Source: JBBDMU01 sp040905685
Lineage (GTDB): Bacteria > Bacteroidota > Rhodothermia > Balneolales > Natronogracilivirgulaceae
Length of the DNA: 64,000 nucleotides
NCBI GenBank assembly: GCA_040905685.1
Contig: JBBDRB010000083.1
Location: 33,218 to 97,217, forward strand
Direction: 5' to 3'
Shown: positions 44,677 to 55,000 of the stretch, piece by piece
Layout of the letters: each line of letters begins with the position of its first letter
Position numbering within the stretch: position 1 is the first letter of the stretch
The notes under the pieces: generated by a model
Database searches by the model: none
Seen by the model: the letters and a program-made list of their open reading frames with translations, nothing else
What the model was told of the DNA's origin: nothing
Made by a program: the position numbers and the translations under genes

Positions 44677-45677
44677 TAAATGATCAGGATCACTACCAGC
44701 AGCAGGCTTATCCAGAGCGTCAATGCTATTTTATTCGCACGCTTTGCATTTTCGGTTTCATACCAGGTCCGGGGGCGTATACCCTGGAGAATAAAGGTAG
44801 TCACGGCTGAAAGATTGACACAAATCACATTGGTCATCAGCAGCAAAAAAGCAAATATCGAAAGTTCCCATTGCATATCGCCAAGCAGGAGTCCGGCCGT
44901 GACCAGGGGAGGCAGTAACGCTACGGCAACCATTACTCCGATTACGGCGGTGGACATGCCAACGGTGTAGGCCAGAACGCCCGCAGCACCTGATGCAAGG
45001 GCCAGCGTGATGTCGGAAAGATGAACCTCGGTACGACTTGCGATCTGATACAGGCTTTCATCAACCTGCATGAAAAAGCCCAGAACCATGGAAATGACCA
45101 GGGCAGCGGACAAACCCGCGAGGTTGGATCTGAGCGATAACCAACCCAATTTAGCATCACCCAGGGTTGTGGCCAGGGCCAGGCCGACATTCGGGGCAAG
45201 AAGCGGGGCAATGACCATGGCTCCGATAACAACGGCCGTGTTATCCCTGAGGATACCCAGAGCGGCTACGATGGTGGACAGAACTACCATGGCCATGTAA
45301 ATTCTGGAAAGGCCGATTCCGTTTGTTATGCTGGAGTAGAGTTCTTCGCGGCTGATCCCCAAACCTTTAAGAGGCTGTTCCCAGAACGGAGAGTCATCCT
45401 TTTTCTGTTCCTCTTTTTCAGGTTCTTCGATCCGTGGCAGGGTCGCATCTACGGAAAGCATGACCAACCGATAATTTTTGATGTTGCCAAGCAGTTTTTC
45501 GGCTTTGTCAAGGTAAATTTCAGAATGCGCGGCATCCACCAGCACCTTAATAAGATAGCCGGACTGCAATGATGACTTATCCTGCCAGAAATGTTCTACA
45601 GAATCATCGTTTATCAGCTCTTCGCTTATGCGTTTGCCTTCCTCGGGAATGACCACTTCGATTTGTCGCAGAGGCAT
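44667..45677 (-). CDS. TIGR00341/DUF389 family membrane protein
   Basis: A 336-residue integral membrane protein. The cytoplasmic N-terminal 110 residues are mixed alpha/beta, and the rest holds about six or seven transmembrane helices including RDNTAVVIGAMVIAPLLAPNVGLALATTLGD, the diagnostic DUF389 segment. Its transport or signalling role is unknown. It ends inside the 3' end of the convergent lipoprotein gene (10-base overlap). It is divergent from trxB. Confidence 0.85.
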   Translation of the reverse strand: MPLRQIEVVIPEEGKRISEELINDDSVEHFWQDKSSLQSGYLIKVLVDAAHSEIYLDKAEKLLGNIKNYRLVMLSVDATLPRIEEPEKEEQKKDDSPFWEQPLKGLGISREELYSSITNGIGLSRIYMAMVVLSTIVAALGILRDNTAVVIGAMVIAPLLAPNVGLALATTLGDAKLGWLSLRSNLAGLSAALVISMVLGFFMQVDESLYQIASRTEVHLSDITLALASGAAGVLAYTVGMSTAVIGVMVAVALLPPLVTAGLLLGDMQWELSIFAFLLLMTNVICVNLSAVTTFILQGIRPRTWYETENAKRANKIALTLWISLLLVVILIIYYI

Positions 45678-45820
45678 AATGTTCTGAAAATGGGATATAA
45701 ATAATGTTTGGCAGAGATATTAACCATTTGCAGCATTACATGAAATGAGGTAATCGTTTTCCATGTCACTGGTTATCATATTTGCCTGCATTTAAGGCAC
45801 TGAATTATTTATTATCCGTT

Positions 45821-45838
45821 GAAATCCTTAACTTAAAG
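45821..45838 (+). promoter_or_regulatory. Candidate promoter box upstream of trxB
   Basis: GAAATCCTTAACTTAAAG lies 32 bases before ATG 45870. Its first 15 bases are identical to those upstream of tRNA-Gly. Related TAACTTA boxes are found upstream of dinB (26103), argH (TAAACTTA at 38051), bgl (TTGAACTTA at 3037) and, on the minus strand, fabI (CAACTTAA, complement of 48319-48326). I read it as a possible -7 region. Confidence 0.45.
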
Positions 45839-45869
45839 CATAGAAACTAAAAACATTTGAGAAGTACTT

Positions 45870-46859
45870 ATGGACGATATTGCAGGGAAGAAATTTAAAG
45901 TTGTAATCATCGGAAGCGGACCTGCAGGTCTTACGGCTGCTTTGTATGCCGCCCGTGCCGATTTGGAACCGATTGTTTTTGAGGGTCCTGAACCTGGCGG
46001 TCAATTAACCACCACCACCGATGTCGAAAATTACCCTGGCTATCCGGAGGGCGTTCTGGGTCCGAAGATGATGGAAGATTTCCGGGAACAGGCTAAACGC
46101 TTCGGGGCGGATTGCCGGTGGGGTATGGTCACCAACGTTGCCTTCGATCAGCGCCCTTTCCGTCTGACCATCGATGAAGAGACGGAGATCAGCGCCGATG
46201 CATTGATCGTAGCCACCGGTGCTTCGGCCAAATGGCTGGATATTGAAAGTGAACAGCGGCTGCGCGGTCACGGCGTCACCGCTTGCGCAACCTGTGACGG
46301 GGCTTTTTTCCGTAACGAAGAAGTCATCGTTGTCGGAGGCGGGGACACGGCTATGGAAGAAGCCGATTTTTTAACCAGGTTTGCCAGTAAAGTAACCATT
46401 GTTCATCGCCGGGATGAACTGAGGGCGTCGCAAATAATGCAAAAAAGAGTGCTCTCCAACCCTAAAATCGAAGTTAAATGGAATTCCAATCTTCACGAGG
46501 TCCTGGGGGATGAGGTAGTCCAGGGAGTCGTGCTGAACAATACGATCACCGGCGAACTGGAAACGCTGGAGAAGGTAACCGGCGTGTTTCTGGCTATCGG
46601 CCATAAGCCCAATACGGATCTGTTTAAAAATGTATTGGATATGGATGATATAGGTTATATCCTAACAAACGGTAAAAGTACCAATACCAACATCCCTGGC
46701 ATTTTTGCCTGTGGCGATGCTCAGGATAAAGACTACCGTCAGGCCGTAACAGCAGCCGGTACCGGTTGCATGGCGGCTATCGATGCCGAGCGCTGGCTTC
46801 AGGAACAGGGCGTGGCTGAAGAGGAGCCGGTAATTGAAAAGCACTGGACAAAGAAATAA
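45870..46859 (+). CDS. trxB: Thioredoxin reductase
   Basis: FAD-dependent NADPH:thioredoxin reductase, 329 residues. FAD site VVIIGSGPAGLTAALYAARA, NADP site IVVGGGDTAMEEADFLTRFASKVTIVHRRDELRAS, redox disulfide CATC (C139/C142) in GVTACATCDGAFF, and the end motif GIFACGDAQDKDYRQAVTAAGTGCMAAIDAERWL. Length is normal. It converges on ruvC with a 12-base gap. The upstream region carries the GAAATCCTTAACTTA box. Confidence 0.96.
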   Translation: MDDIAGKKFKVVIIGSGPAGLTAALYAARADLEPIVFEGPEPGGQLTTTTDVENYPGYPEGVLGPKMMEDFREQAKRFGADCRWGMVTNVAFDQRPFRLTIDEETEISADALIVATGASAKWLDIESEQRLRGHGVTACATCDGAFFRNEEVIVVGGGDTAMEEADFLTRFASKVTIVHRRDELRASQIMQKRVLSNPKIEVKWNSNLHEVLGDEVVQGVVLNNTITGELETLEKVTGVFLAIGHKPNTDLFKNVLDMDDIGYILTNGKSTNTNIPGIFACGDAQDKDYRQAVTAAGTGCMAAIDAERWLQEQGVAEEEPVIEKHWTKK

Positions 46860-46871
46860 AGCCACGGCGCG

Positions 46872-47453
46872 TTATCCCTTCTTTATCCGGTCTTCGTTGT
46901 CTTTGACGAATTCGCTCCAGGACGAGGATATCCTGTTTTGATGGGTTTTGGTCGGGCTGCCCATTAGCCTCACCGGTGAGGCTAATTGCAGGTGATGGCA
47001 CCAGGCTACGGCTAAGGCATCGGTTGCATCGGCGGAAATGGCCTTCTCCGGCAGGGTGATCATCTTACGGAGCATATAAGCCACCTGCTCTTTTCCGGCA
47101 TTGCCCCTGCCGGTAATCGATTTTTTAACGGATTTCGGATAATATTCAGAAACCGGAATGTCTTGATTGATAATGGCCAGCATAATGGCCGCCTGCGCCC
47201 GCCCAAGTTTGAGCATAGCCAGGGGATCTTTACCGTATACGGGAGTCTCCACGGCACAGGATGCCGGCCGGTGCGTAATAACCAGCTCCTTAACGGAGCT
47301 GTACAGCAGCTGCAGCCGTTCGCTGTGATCATCCAGATGAGCCAGGGAGATGACCCCGCAATCCCGGGTAACATACCCGTTGCCGGACTTGTTCAGTACC
47401 GCATAGCCGGTATTCCGGGAACCGGGATCAAAGCCGAGGATGGTATCGTTCAT
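46872..47453 (-). CDS. ruvC: Holliday junction resolvase RuvC
   Basis: RNase H-fold endonuclease that cuts Holliday junctions, 193 residues. Acidic residues are D9 (LGFDPGSRNTGYAV), the glutamate in CAVETPVYGKDP, and the ISADATDALAVAWCHH segment with the last two aspartates. The KKSITGRGNAGKEQVAYM region is typical. It follows fabI by 10 bases and is likely cotranscribed with it. ruvA lies about 36 kb away, and ruvB is not visible. Confidence 0.95.
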   Translation of the reverse strand: MNDTILGFDPGSRNTGYAVLNKSGNGYVTRDCGVISLAHLDDHSERLQLLYSSVKELVITHRPASCAVETPVYGKDPLAMLKLGRAQAAIMLAIINQDIPVSEYYPKSVKKSITGRGNAGKEQVAYMLRKMITLPEKAISADATDALAVAWCHHLQLASPVRLMGSPTKTHQNRISSSWSEFVKDNEDRIKKG

Positions 47454-47463
47454 GAGCGCCTGA

Positions 47464-48303
47464 CTAGGATTTGCCGGCTGCCAGTTCGGCGAGATCCTTC
47501 ATCAGCTCTTCATTGATCCCGTTCGAGGAAAAGCCCCCGTCGTGGTAAAGGTTCTGCATGGTGACTTTTTTTGTCAGGTCGGAGAACAGGGTGACGCAAT
47601 AATCGGCGCATTCATCCGCCGACGGATTGCCCAGGGGAGAGAGCTTATTGGCGAAATCATACATGCCGTCAAAGCCTTTGATGCCGGCTCCGGCCGAGGT
47701 CTTTGTCGGCCCCTGCGATACCGTATTAACACGTATTCCTTTTTCGGCAACCCGGCTCCCGAAGTTGCGGGCAATGCTTTCCAGCAAGGCCTTCGCATCG
47801 TTCATATCGGAATATTTGGAGAAAATGCGTTGGGCACCAATATAGGACAGGGAAACAATGCTGGCATTATCGTTTAGAACAGCGGATTTGTCGTACGCGT
47901 AATTCAGGATTTTATGCAGGGATAAAGCGGAGATATCAAGGGTTTGCTGAAAATATTTGTAATCGAGGTCCGTATATTCCTTCTTTTTCCGGATATTCGG
48001 GGACATGCCTATGGCATGCAGCACGAAGTCAATTTTGCCAAAGCGTTCTTTTACCTGCTCCATGAGGCGGCTTACATCCTCTTCGCTGGAAACGTCGCAA
48101 GGTAAAATTTCGGCATTAGTCTCTTCTGCCAGGTTGTTAAGTTGACCGAGACGCAGAGCGATCGGGGCGTTGGAAAGAGCGAACTCGCCTCCTTCGCGAT
48201 GGCAGGCGAGCGCGACCCTCCAGGCAATACTGCGATCATCCAAAGCACCGAAAATGAGGCCTTTTTTCCCTTTTAATAATCCATAACCGTTTGTGTTGCC
48301 CAT
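47464..48303 (-). CDS. fabI: Enoyl-[acyl-carrier-protein] reductase (NADH), FabI type
   Basis: SDR-fold enoyl reductase of the fatty acid synthase cycle, 279 residues. The nucleotide motif reads GLIFGALDDRSIAWRVAL, DVSSEEDV marks the cofactor loop, and the FabI-type YSDMNDAKALLES holds the catalytic Tyr-x6-Lys. Then RVNTVSQGPTKTSAG and NLYHDGGFSSNG at the end are family traits. A short leader precedes ATG 48303; a CAACTTAA box lies about 16-23 bases upstream on the minus strand. It leads the fabI-ruvC pair. Confidence 0.93.
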   Translation of the reverse strand: MGNTNGYGLLKGKKGLIFGALDDRSIAWRVALACHREGGEFALSNAPIALRLGQLNNLAEETNAEILPCDVSSEEDVSRLMEQVKERFGKIDFVLHAIGMSPNIRKKKEYTDLDYKYFQQTLDISALSLHKILNYAYDKSAVLNDNASIVSLSYIGAQRIFSKYSDMNDAKALLESIARNFGSRVAEKGIRVNTVSQGPTKTSAGAGIKGFDGMYDFANKLSPLGNPSADECADYCVTLFSDLTKKVTMQNLYHDGGFSSNGINEELMKDLAELAAGKS

Positions 48304-48400
48304 AATCCAATATTTGTTTTAAGTTGTTGAGTTGAAAAATCATTGAAGAATACTGATACTCTTTGCAAGGATCAACATTTTCCCATATCAGTACAGACGC

Positions 48401-49867
48401 TTAACCGGAAGTTGAGTTCCGGATCATCTGGATCTGGAAACGGATCATTTCTTCAAAATTGCTGAGACTGAGCCGTTCGTTGGTCCCGTGAATACGCTCC
48501 GAATCTTCATGGGTGGCCCGTATCGGGCGAAAGCGATAGGTGTTTTTGGTAAGATCCTCATAATGCCGGGAATCTGTTCCGGCTAAGAAAACCGACGGAG
48601 CCACGGCCACTTCGCTGAAGACCTGCCGGATCGACCATTTCATGGCTTTATACCCAAAAGCCTCCGTGCTGGATATTTTCGATGGTTCCAGGTCCCCGCT
48701 TAACAGGTTTATTTTTACTTTCGGATCGTTTATCGTTTTGCGGACATACTTTATGATACCGGTGATATCGTCGCGCGGATGGATCCTGAAGTTGATGACG
48801 GCCCGGGCGTAGACGGGCATCACGTTATCCTTTACGCCTGATTCGAAAATGGTTGGGGCTATGGATGTCCGCATAGCGGCATTGGTAGCCGGAATGGCAT
48901 TAAGCTGCTGTTTGACAAGACCGTTAAACAACCACAGGTTGGAGAAGGCTATCCGGTATGCAAAAGGCAGCTGGGGGGCAATGGCCTCAAAGGTCAGGGC
49001 CAGTAAATCAGATAGTTTGCCCGGTACAGGATGATTTTCAAGACGTTTTACGGCTGAACTCAGAATCCCTATACTGGTATTTTGGGGAGGCATGGAAGAG
49101 TGCCCGCCTTCATTTTCGACCGATAATTCAATGCTTAAATACCCTTTTTCAGCAATACCTATTAAGGCGACCGGCGATTGGATGCCTTCAAATATATCTT
49201 CGACAATCGGCAAGCCCTCATCCAGGACAAATGCGAAGTGGATGCCCCGTTCTTTTAGGGCATGGGCTATTCGCGCCGCGCCGCGATCCCCTCCGGTTTC
49301 TTCATCGTGACCGAAAGCAAAGTAAATGGTCCTTGACGGCTTATACCCTTCTGTTACCAGGTATTCCAGTCCCTCCATTATGGAAATCAGGCCGCCTTTG
49401 TCATCCATGGCCCCCCGTCCGTACACATAACCATCCCTTACCACCCCCGCAAACGGTTCATGCAGCCAGTCGTTCTCGGTGCCTTCTTCAACGGGAACCA
49501 CATCGTAATGAGCCATCATGAGGATGGGGTCTTTTTCCTCATCGGTGCCCGGCCACCGGTAAAGCAGGCTGTAACCGTTAATTCGCTCCCTGAAAAGGGC
49601 TTTATGAGTGTTGGGATAGGCATTTTCAAGATGCCGGATGAATCCGTCGTACTGGTCATTATCCTGAAGAAGCGGATCACGAACGGTTATGCTTTTAAAC
49701 TGCAATCCTTTGGAGAGCCTCTGTGCTGCATGACCGATGTTGATCTCATGAACAGCAGGCTCAACCCTGGTAATATTTTTTCTGGTGATGATCAGCGTAC
49801 GTATCAGGACTATCGCGATCAAAATAAAAAGCAATACGGCGATTCCCAGGCCGATATTAAATAGCAT
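48401..49867 (-). CDS. M20 family carboxypeptidase (PM20D1/CPS1-like), membrane-anchored
   Basis: A 488-residue M20 peptidase with an N-terminal membrane helix (IGLGIAVLLFILIAIVLIRTLIIT). The metal-site segments are LMMAHYDVVPVEEG, GRGAMDDKGGLISIMEGL, FGHDEETGGDRGAARIA, and the ending GTDSRHYEDLTKNTYRFRPIRATHEDSERIHGTNERL holds the last His. It resembles the PM20D1/carboxypeptidase S group more than bacterial dipeptidases. The catalytic domain probably faces the periplasm. It is divergent from the tamA-like gene and precedes fabI's control region. Confidence 0.88.
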   Translation of the reverse strand: MLFNIGLGIAVLLFILIAIVLIRTLIITRKNITRVEPAVHEINIGHAAQRLSKGLQFKSITVRDPLLQDNDQYDGFIRHLENAYPNTHKALFRERINGYSLLYRWPGTDEEKDPILMMAHYDVVPVEEGTENDWLHEPFAGVVRDGYVYGRGAMDDKGGLISIMEGLEYLVTEGYKPSRTIYFAFGHDEETGGDRGAARIAHALKERGIHFAFVLDEGLPIVEDIFEGIQSPVALIGIAEKGYLSIELSVENEGGHSSMPPQNTSIGILSSAVKRLENHPVPGKLSDLLALTFEAIAPQLPFAYRIAFSNLWLFNGLVKQQLNAIPATNAAMRTSIAPTIFESGVKDNVMPVYARAVINFRIHPRDDITGIIKYVRKTINDPKVKINLLSGDLEPSKISSTEAFGYKAMKWSIRQVFSEVAVAPSVFLAGTDSRHYEDLTKNTYRFRPIRATHEDSERIHGTNERLSLSNFEEMIRFQIQMIRNSTSG

Positions 49868-50132
49868 ATATTAGGATTGAGTTGAGCAAAAGACGGGACA
49901 GGGCAATATATCGAAATTTAGGGAATATATCCGGTAAGCGTTAAAACTAACTTCACCAGTAATGCGTTGCAATGCAAAAGAATAGGGTGTCCATCACGAA
50001 ATTGTATCAATTTTTATCCCTATCCGCCATATATTACAGGGAATCCGGAATACATGACGGGGAGTTTAGGCTCTTTAGGGATGTTTGAATAACTAATTAG
50101 TTTTTGGCTTGAACCAGTCGTTCTCTTTTTTT

Positions 50133-52046
50133 ATGTACTATTTGTTAGCTGTGCTAATATGCTTATTTGCATTCGGACAAACAAATCAGGTTTATGGACA
50201 GAATGACATCCGCCCCCAGGTTTGGGACCTGGATATTGAGGGCAATGATCAGTACCCGGATATGGTGCTTCGCAATATTATTGCGACAAAGGCCCCCAGT
50301 TTCGTTCGCAGGCTTCGATTTTGGCGAAAAGAAGGATTCGATTTTATTCAGAATGAGGTGCGCCGGGATGTGATCCGGATTGAACGGTATTATCACCGCA
50401 GGGGGTATCCTCATGCAACGGTGACCTATGATGTTGAGCAGGAGTCCGGGGACTGGCGCCGTGCCGTCACCTTTTATGTGCAGGAAGGTCCGCCTACCGT
50501 GATCGAAAACCTGGAGTATGTGCTCGATGATAACGCCGGCCGTCTTGAGGAACTGGCAGCCGATTCAAGTTTTCGACGCAACCAGAGGGAGCATGGGTTG
50601 CGCGTGGGCCAGCGGTATCAGCTGATACGGCATACCGATGTCGAAGGACGTTTTATGAATACCCTGCGGAATATGGGCTATGCCTATGCTCAGGTAAAAG
50701 TTACAGCCGAAGTGGACACGGTGGCCAATTCGGCTGATGTTTTTATACATCTGAATACCGGACCGGTTGGCTATTTTGATAACATCAGGGTAACGGGGGT
50801 GCAGTCCATGCCGGAAGAGTATGTAATACGGGAATCCTCTATACAACCCGGTGACCGTTTTAGCCAGACCAAACTGCGCGATGCTCAAAGACAGATTTTT
50901 TCTCACCATCTTTACCGGTTTGCAACCATAACGGTACCCGACCAGCCCAGGGATTCGACGGTAGACATCAGCATAAATGTCCGCGAGCATGAATTGCGCA
51001 GTATCCGGATCCTCGGGGGTGTGGGGATAGAGGAAATTGTCCGGGGTGATGTGTCCTGGCAGCATAGAAATCCTTTCGGGAATGCCCATAGCTTCACAAC
51101 CCGCGCCAGGGTTTCCCTGCTGGAGCAAAGCGGCAATTTCGATTATTTGATACCCTATATTTTCAATACTTACAGCTCCTTTACAGTTTCCCCCTTTGCC
51201 CAGCGCCTGACGGAGCAAAATTATCAGTTGTTGCGCGGAGGGATTAATAACACATTCCTTTATCAGTACAGCCAAGCTCTTACCGGAACGATTGCCTATG
51301 AATATACCCGCAATGAGGAACACGTTACCGGCGCAGATGAAGTCATTTTTGACGAATTGCTGCTGGAGGATCAGTTGTATGACCTTTCCGTATTCCAGTT
51401 ATCGGGGTATTATAACGAATCCGCCGAAGTGGACCGGTACCGGGGATGGTCCGTCCGGCCCTTCGTCGAATTCTCAGGCGTGTTCGGAGCCGGGGCCCTG
51501 GATTATCAGCGTTTCAGACTGGAGGTGCGGCGGTATGTGAATTTCACTAATCTGCTGCAGCTGGCCCTTCGTACAGAAGGAGGCTTGCTGTTTGCCGATA
51601 GCGAGCAGGATCTGCCCAATCATATCCGGTTGTACCTGGGAGGCACAAATACCGTGCGTGGCTGGACCCGGCGTCAGCTCGGCCCTAAACGCGCGGTCTT
51701 CGATGATGCCGAGTTCCAGAACTATATACCTGTAGGCGGGCAGTCTGCGTTAAACTTTAATGTGGAGATACGGCAGGATTTACGCAGGATTATCAGGAAC
51801 TTCGGGATATCCGGTTTTCTGGACGGCGGACAGGTTTGGAGGGAACCCACGGGCTTCAATATTAATGAGCTGCAGTTCGGTATTGGCGGAGGCATACGAT
51901 ATCAGTCACCTATTGGCCCCGTTCGTGTGGATGCCGGATATAAGATCAATCCGAGTCCGGAAGATTTAAGGGAATTTGAAGGAGCGGATTTCGGCCCCCC
52001 GTTAAATCGCTGGGCTCTTCATTTTAGCATCGGGCAGGCATTTTAA
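50133..52046 (+). CDS. tamA: BamA/TamA family outer membrane protein
   Basis: An Omp85-superfamily protein. After a signal peptide ending around VYGQ it has about three POTRA-like repeats (residues about 25-270, e.g. IEGNDQYPDMVLRNII, GPVGYFDNIRVTGVQSMPEEYVIRESSIQPGDRFSQTKLRDAQRQIFSHHLY) and a 16-strand beta-barrel, ending with ALHFSIGQAF, a final aromatic. The gene sits 15 bases before tamB, which argues for TamA over BamA. I use ATG 50133 (637 aa); the frame also opens with TTG at 50109, which would add MNQSFSFF. The 265-base upstream spacer must hold divergent promoters for this gene and the M20 gene. Confidence 0.85.
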   Translation: MYYLLAVLICLFAFGQTNQVYGQNDIRPQVWDLDIEGNDQYPDMVLRNIIATKAPSFVRRLRFWRKEGFDFIQNEVRRDVIRIERYYHRRGYPHATVTYDVEQESGDWRRAVTFYVQEGPPTVIENLEYVLDDNAGRLEELAADSSFRRNQREHGLRVGQRYQLIRHTDVEGRFMNTLRNMGYAYAQVKVTAEVDTVANSADVFIHLNTGPVGYFDNIRVTGVQSMPEEYVIRESSIQPGDRFSQTKLRDAQRQIFSHHLYRFATITVPDQPRDSTVDISINVREHELRSIRILGGVGIEEIVRGDVSWQHRNPFGNAHSFTTRARVSLLEQSGNFDYLIPYIFNTYSSFTVSPFAQRLTEQNYQLLRGGINNTFLYQYSQALTGTIAYEYTRNEEHVTGADEVIFDELLLEDQLYDLSVFQLSGYYNESAEVDRYRGWSVRPFVEFSGVFGAGALDYQRFRLEVRRYVNFTNLLQLALRTEGGLLFADSEQDLPNHIRLYLGGTNTVRGWTRRQLGPKRAVFDDAEFQNYIPVGGQSALNFNVEIRQDLRRIIRNFGISGFLDGGQVWREPTGFNINELQFGIGGGIRYQSPIGPVRVDAGYKINPSPEDLREFEGADFGPPLNRWALHFSIGQAF

Positions 52047-52061
52047 AAAATACAGGTATTC

Positions 52062-55000
52062 ATGTCTGAAAACACGGAACAACCACAGCTCAAAAAGCGC
52101 CGGCGCTGGCCATGGATCACGCTGGTTGTGCTCCTGGTGTTAATCGTGTTTGCAAGGCTGGCCCTGCGTTCGGGATTTGTATTCGAAACCGTACGTGTGC
52201 AGGTCGAACGGCTGGCCGGCGAAAACCTCAATGGCCAGCTGTCTATCGGAAGCATGCGCGGTGATCTGTGGGATCATGTTGAAATCCATGATATCCGCCT
52301 GACCGGGGAATCCGGTCAGGACACCCTGGTTTTCATGGATTCGGTCCGGGTGGATTATCGTATACTCAGCCTGTTATCGTCGCCCTTTGTAGTCAGGGAA
52401 GCAGACATTTTCGGTCTCAATGCATTTATGGTCCAGGACCAGGACAGCATATGGAATGTCGAAAAGCTGCTAAAGCAAGACGAAACGCATGATGAGGAAG
52501 CCGGCGATTCCTTTCCGCTGACGGTAGAGCGTGCCCGGGTCCACGATAGCCATATCTTTGTGAATGCACCGTTAATTTTGCCGGACACCAGCATTCAAAT
52601 ACGCGATGTCAGCATGGTGTCGGGCTTCAGGCTTTTTGAGGAGGGATTTAATTTCAATCTGGATAATTTTGCATTCAATCTGCATGAGGGCCGCCTCGCG
52701 GAACCAATTCGTTTTGAAACTACCGCATCCGGCGATACAACGGCCATTCAGCTCGACCGGCTGTTGGTAGCCGGCGGGGCTTCCGTGTTCCGTATGATGG
52801 CCGGCTATGATTTGGACAGTGAAGAAATGGAGGGTTCTGCAATATTTGACCCCCTGTCATGGCGGGCGCTCCGGGCCTATGCCGGTGATGCACCGCTAAG
52901 GCAGGATATTACCCTGAGGTTAGATTTGGAGGGAAATCCTGAACAATACAGCATCAGGCTGCATGCAAATGCTACGGGCATGGAAGAATTCACCCTTGGT
53001 GCCGGATTTTCAATGCGCCCTGAACCGGCCCTGACCCATCTCACCCTGTACGGTCAAAACGTTGATTTAGGGGTGCTTTTTGACGATCCCGAAATGCCGT
53101 CATTCGCCGGGATGGAGTCTTCTTTCGATGGCAGCGTAGCCTTTGAAGATTACCGGAACGGTGAAGTGGACGGTTTTATCAGGCTGACCGGCCTCCGCAT
53201 GGATCCGTATGCCGCCGACCGGCTGCAGTTGAACCTGGCCCTGCGCGAAAACCAGGTGTTCACGAACCTTGAGTTGAACAGGGCCGATGAGATGATCTTC
53301 ACCGAAGCCCATATAACGGACCTGTGGGGGGAAACGCCGGAATGGTCAGCTGATTATCAAATCGACGGCGTCAATCCGGCCCTTTGGGCAGGCGATGAAG
53401 ATCTGGCAGGATTGATCAATGCGAGGGGTTCGTTGGAAGGCCGGGGTTTTGAATGGGGAAATGATCCTGTGGAATTCCACCTAAACCTGTTCGAATCCAG
53501 CTATCAGCATCAGCAGGTAGAACGCCTGCAGGTGTCCGGTACCCTTAATGACGAAACCGTCACGCTTGATTCGCAAATCCGAACGGTACGAAATCTCCTC
53601 TCCCTCACAGCGGATGCGGACTGGTCAGCCGGGGAGCCCACCTATCGTTTCGACATCACCACCCGGGATTTTGACCTGTCGGAGTACAGCATGGAAGATA
53701 CCCTTTCAACCAGCCTGAATCTAAGCATTTCGGGCGAGGGCCGAAACACAGAACCGGAACGCATGCAGTTGGACGCCGTCATGCGTATGGATTCCTCCAC
53801 GGTAAACGGCGAGATGATCGACGCCCTTACGATGAACATCAGCTTCCGCGACTCCGTACTTGTGATGGATGATATGGAGTTGCGCAGCCGGTTTGCCGAG
53901 GGCGATCTCAGGGCCAGGTACAACCTCCTGCGATGGGAAGATCCCGGCAATGAACTTGAATTCGGTTTTCGGCTGTTGGATCTCCGGGCCTTTGCCGGGC
54001 TGGCCGGCGCCGATATGCTGACGGCCAGCGGATCCGTCAGCGGCCATATACGCACGGATTCGTTTCAACGGTCGGCATTGAGTGTCTATCTGGATCTGCA
54101 GGATGTGGTTTACGATTCCCTGTCCATAGAAAATATCGATGGAAGGATTACCGCCACAGTCGAACAGGATCCCGACTATGATGTGGATATAGAGCTTATC
54201 CGCCCCCGGTACGGGGAATACGCCATCAATGATGTTCAGCTGCAGTCAGACGGTTCCTATATCAATGAGGTGCTGAGCGGTAACTACAGCTTCGGGTTCA
54301 TTGTGGACGATGAGAATGGGTTGAGGCAGCGGGCCGGTTTCCGGTATGGGGGTGATTCCCTGCGGGTCACCACCCGGGAGCTGGACCTAGTCTCCGAGGA
54401 CGGGAACTATATTCTTCAGCAGCCTTTTGATCTGGTCTATGCCAACGAACGGGTCCGCGTGGATTCCCTGGCCCTGCGCGGAAGCAGGACGGGATCGGTC
54501 ATACAGCTTGCACTCGATCAGTATGCCCCGGAAGGGTTCAGGGGTTTTTTCAGGGGGGATCATGTTAATCTCGGTTTGCTGCAGGATATCATCCTGGAAG
54601 AAAAGCTATTCGACGGAGTGTTAACCTCTCATCTGGATTTTGATGTCAACCAGGATCGGGTAAGCTTCCGTTCCCAATCCCTTATGCGAAATTTTGCCTA
54701 TGAGGCACTGGAACTGGATACCCTGCATCTGGATCTTACCCTGGCCGATGACCGACTGCAGAGTAATTTCAGCATACGCGAAGACCGGCAAACCCTGTTA
54801 ACATCGCAGTTCAATCTGCCGTTTGTATTTGCCGATCCTGATGATTTAAGTGATGCGTTCTTTGAGGAACCGGTATCAGGGTATGTGGAAATACCTACCC
54901 TGGACCTTGAACGGTTTGCTCCGGCGTTGACGGAAATGGGATTTGAATCGATGAGCGGGCTCGTCGGGTTGAGGACTACCCTGGATGGGTCAGCGGGATC

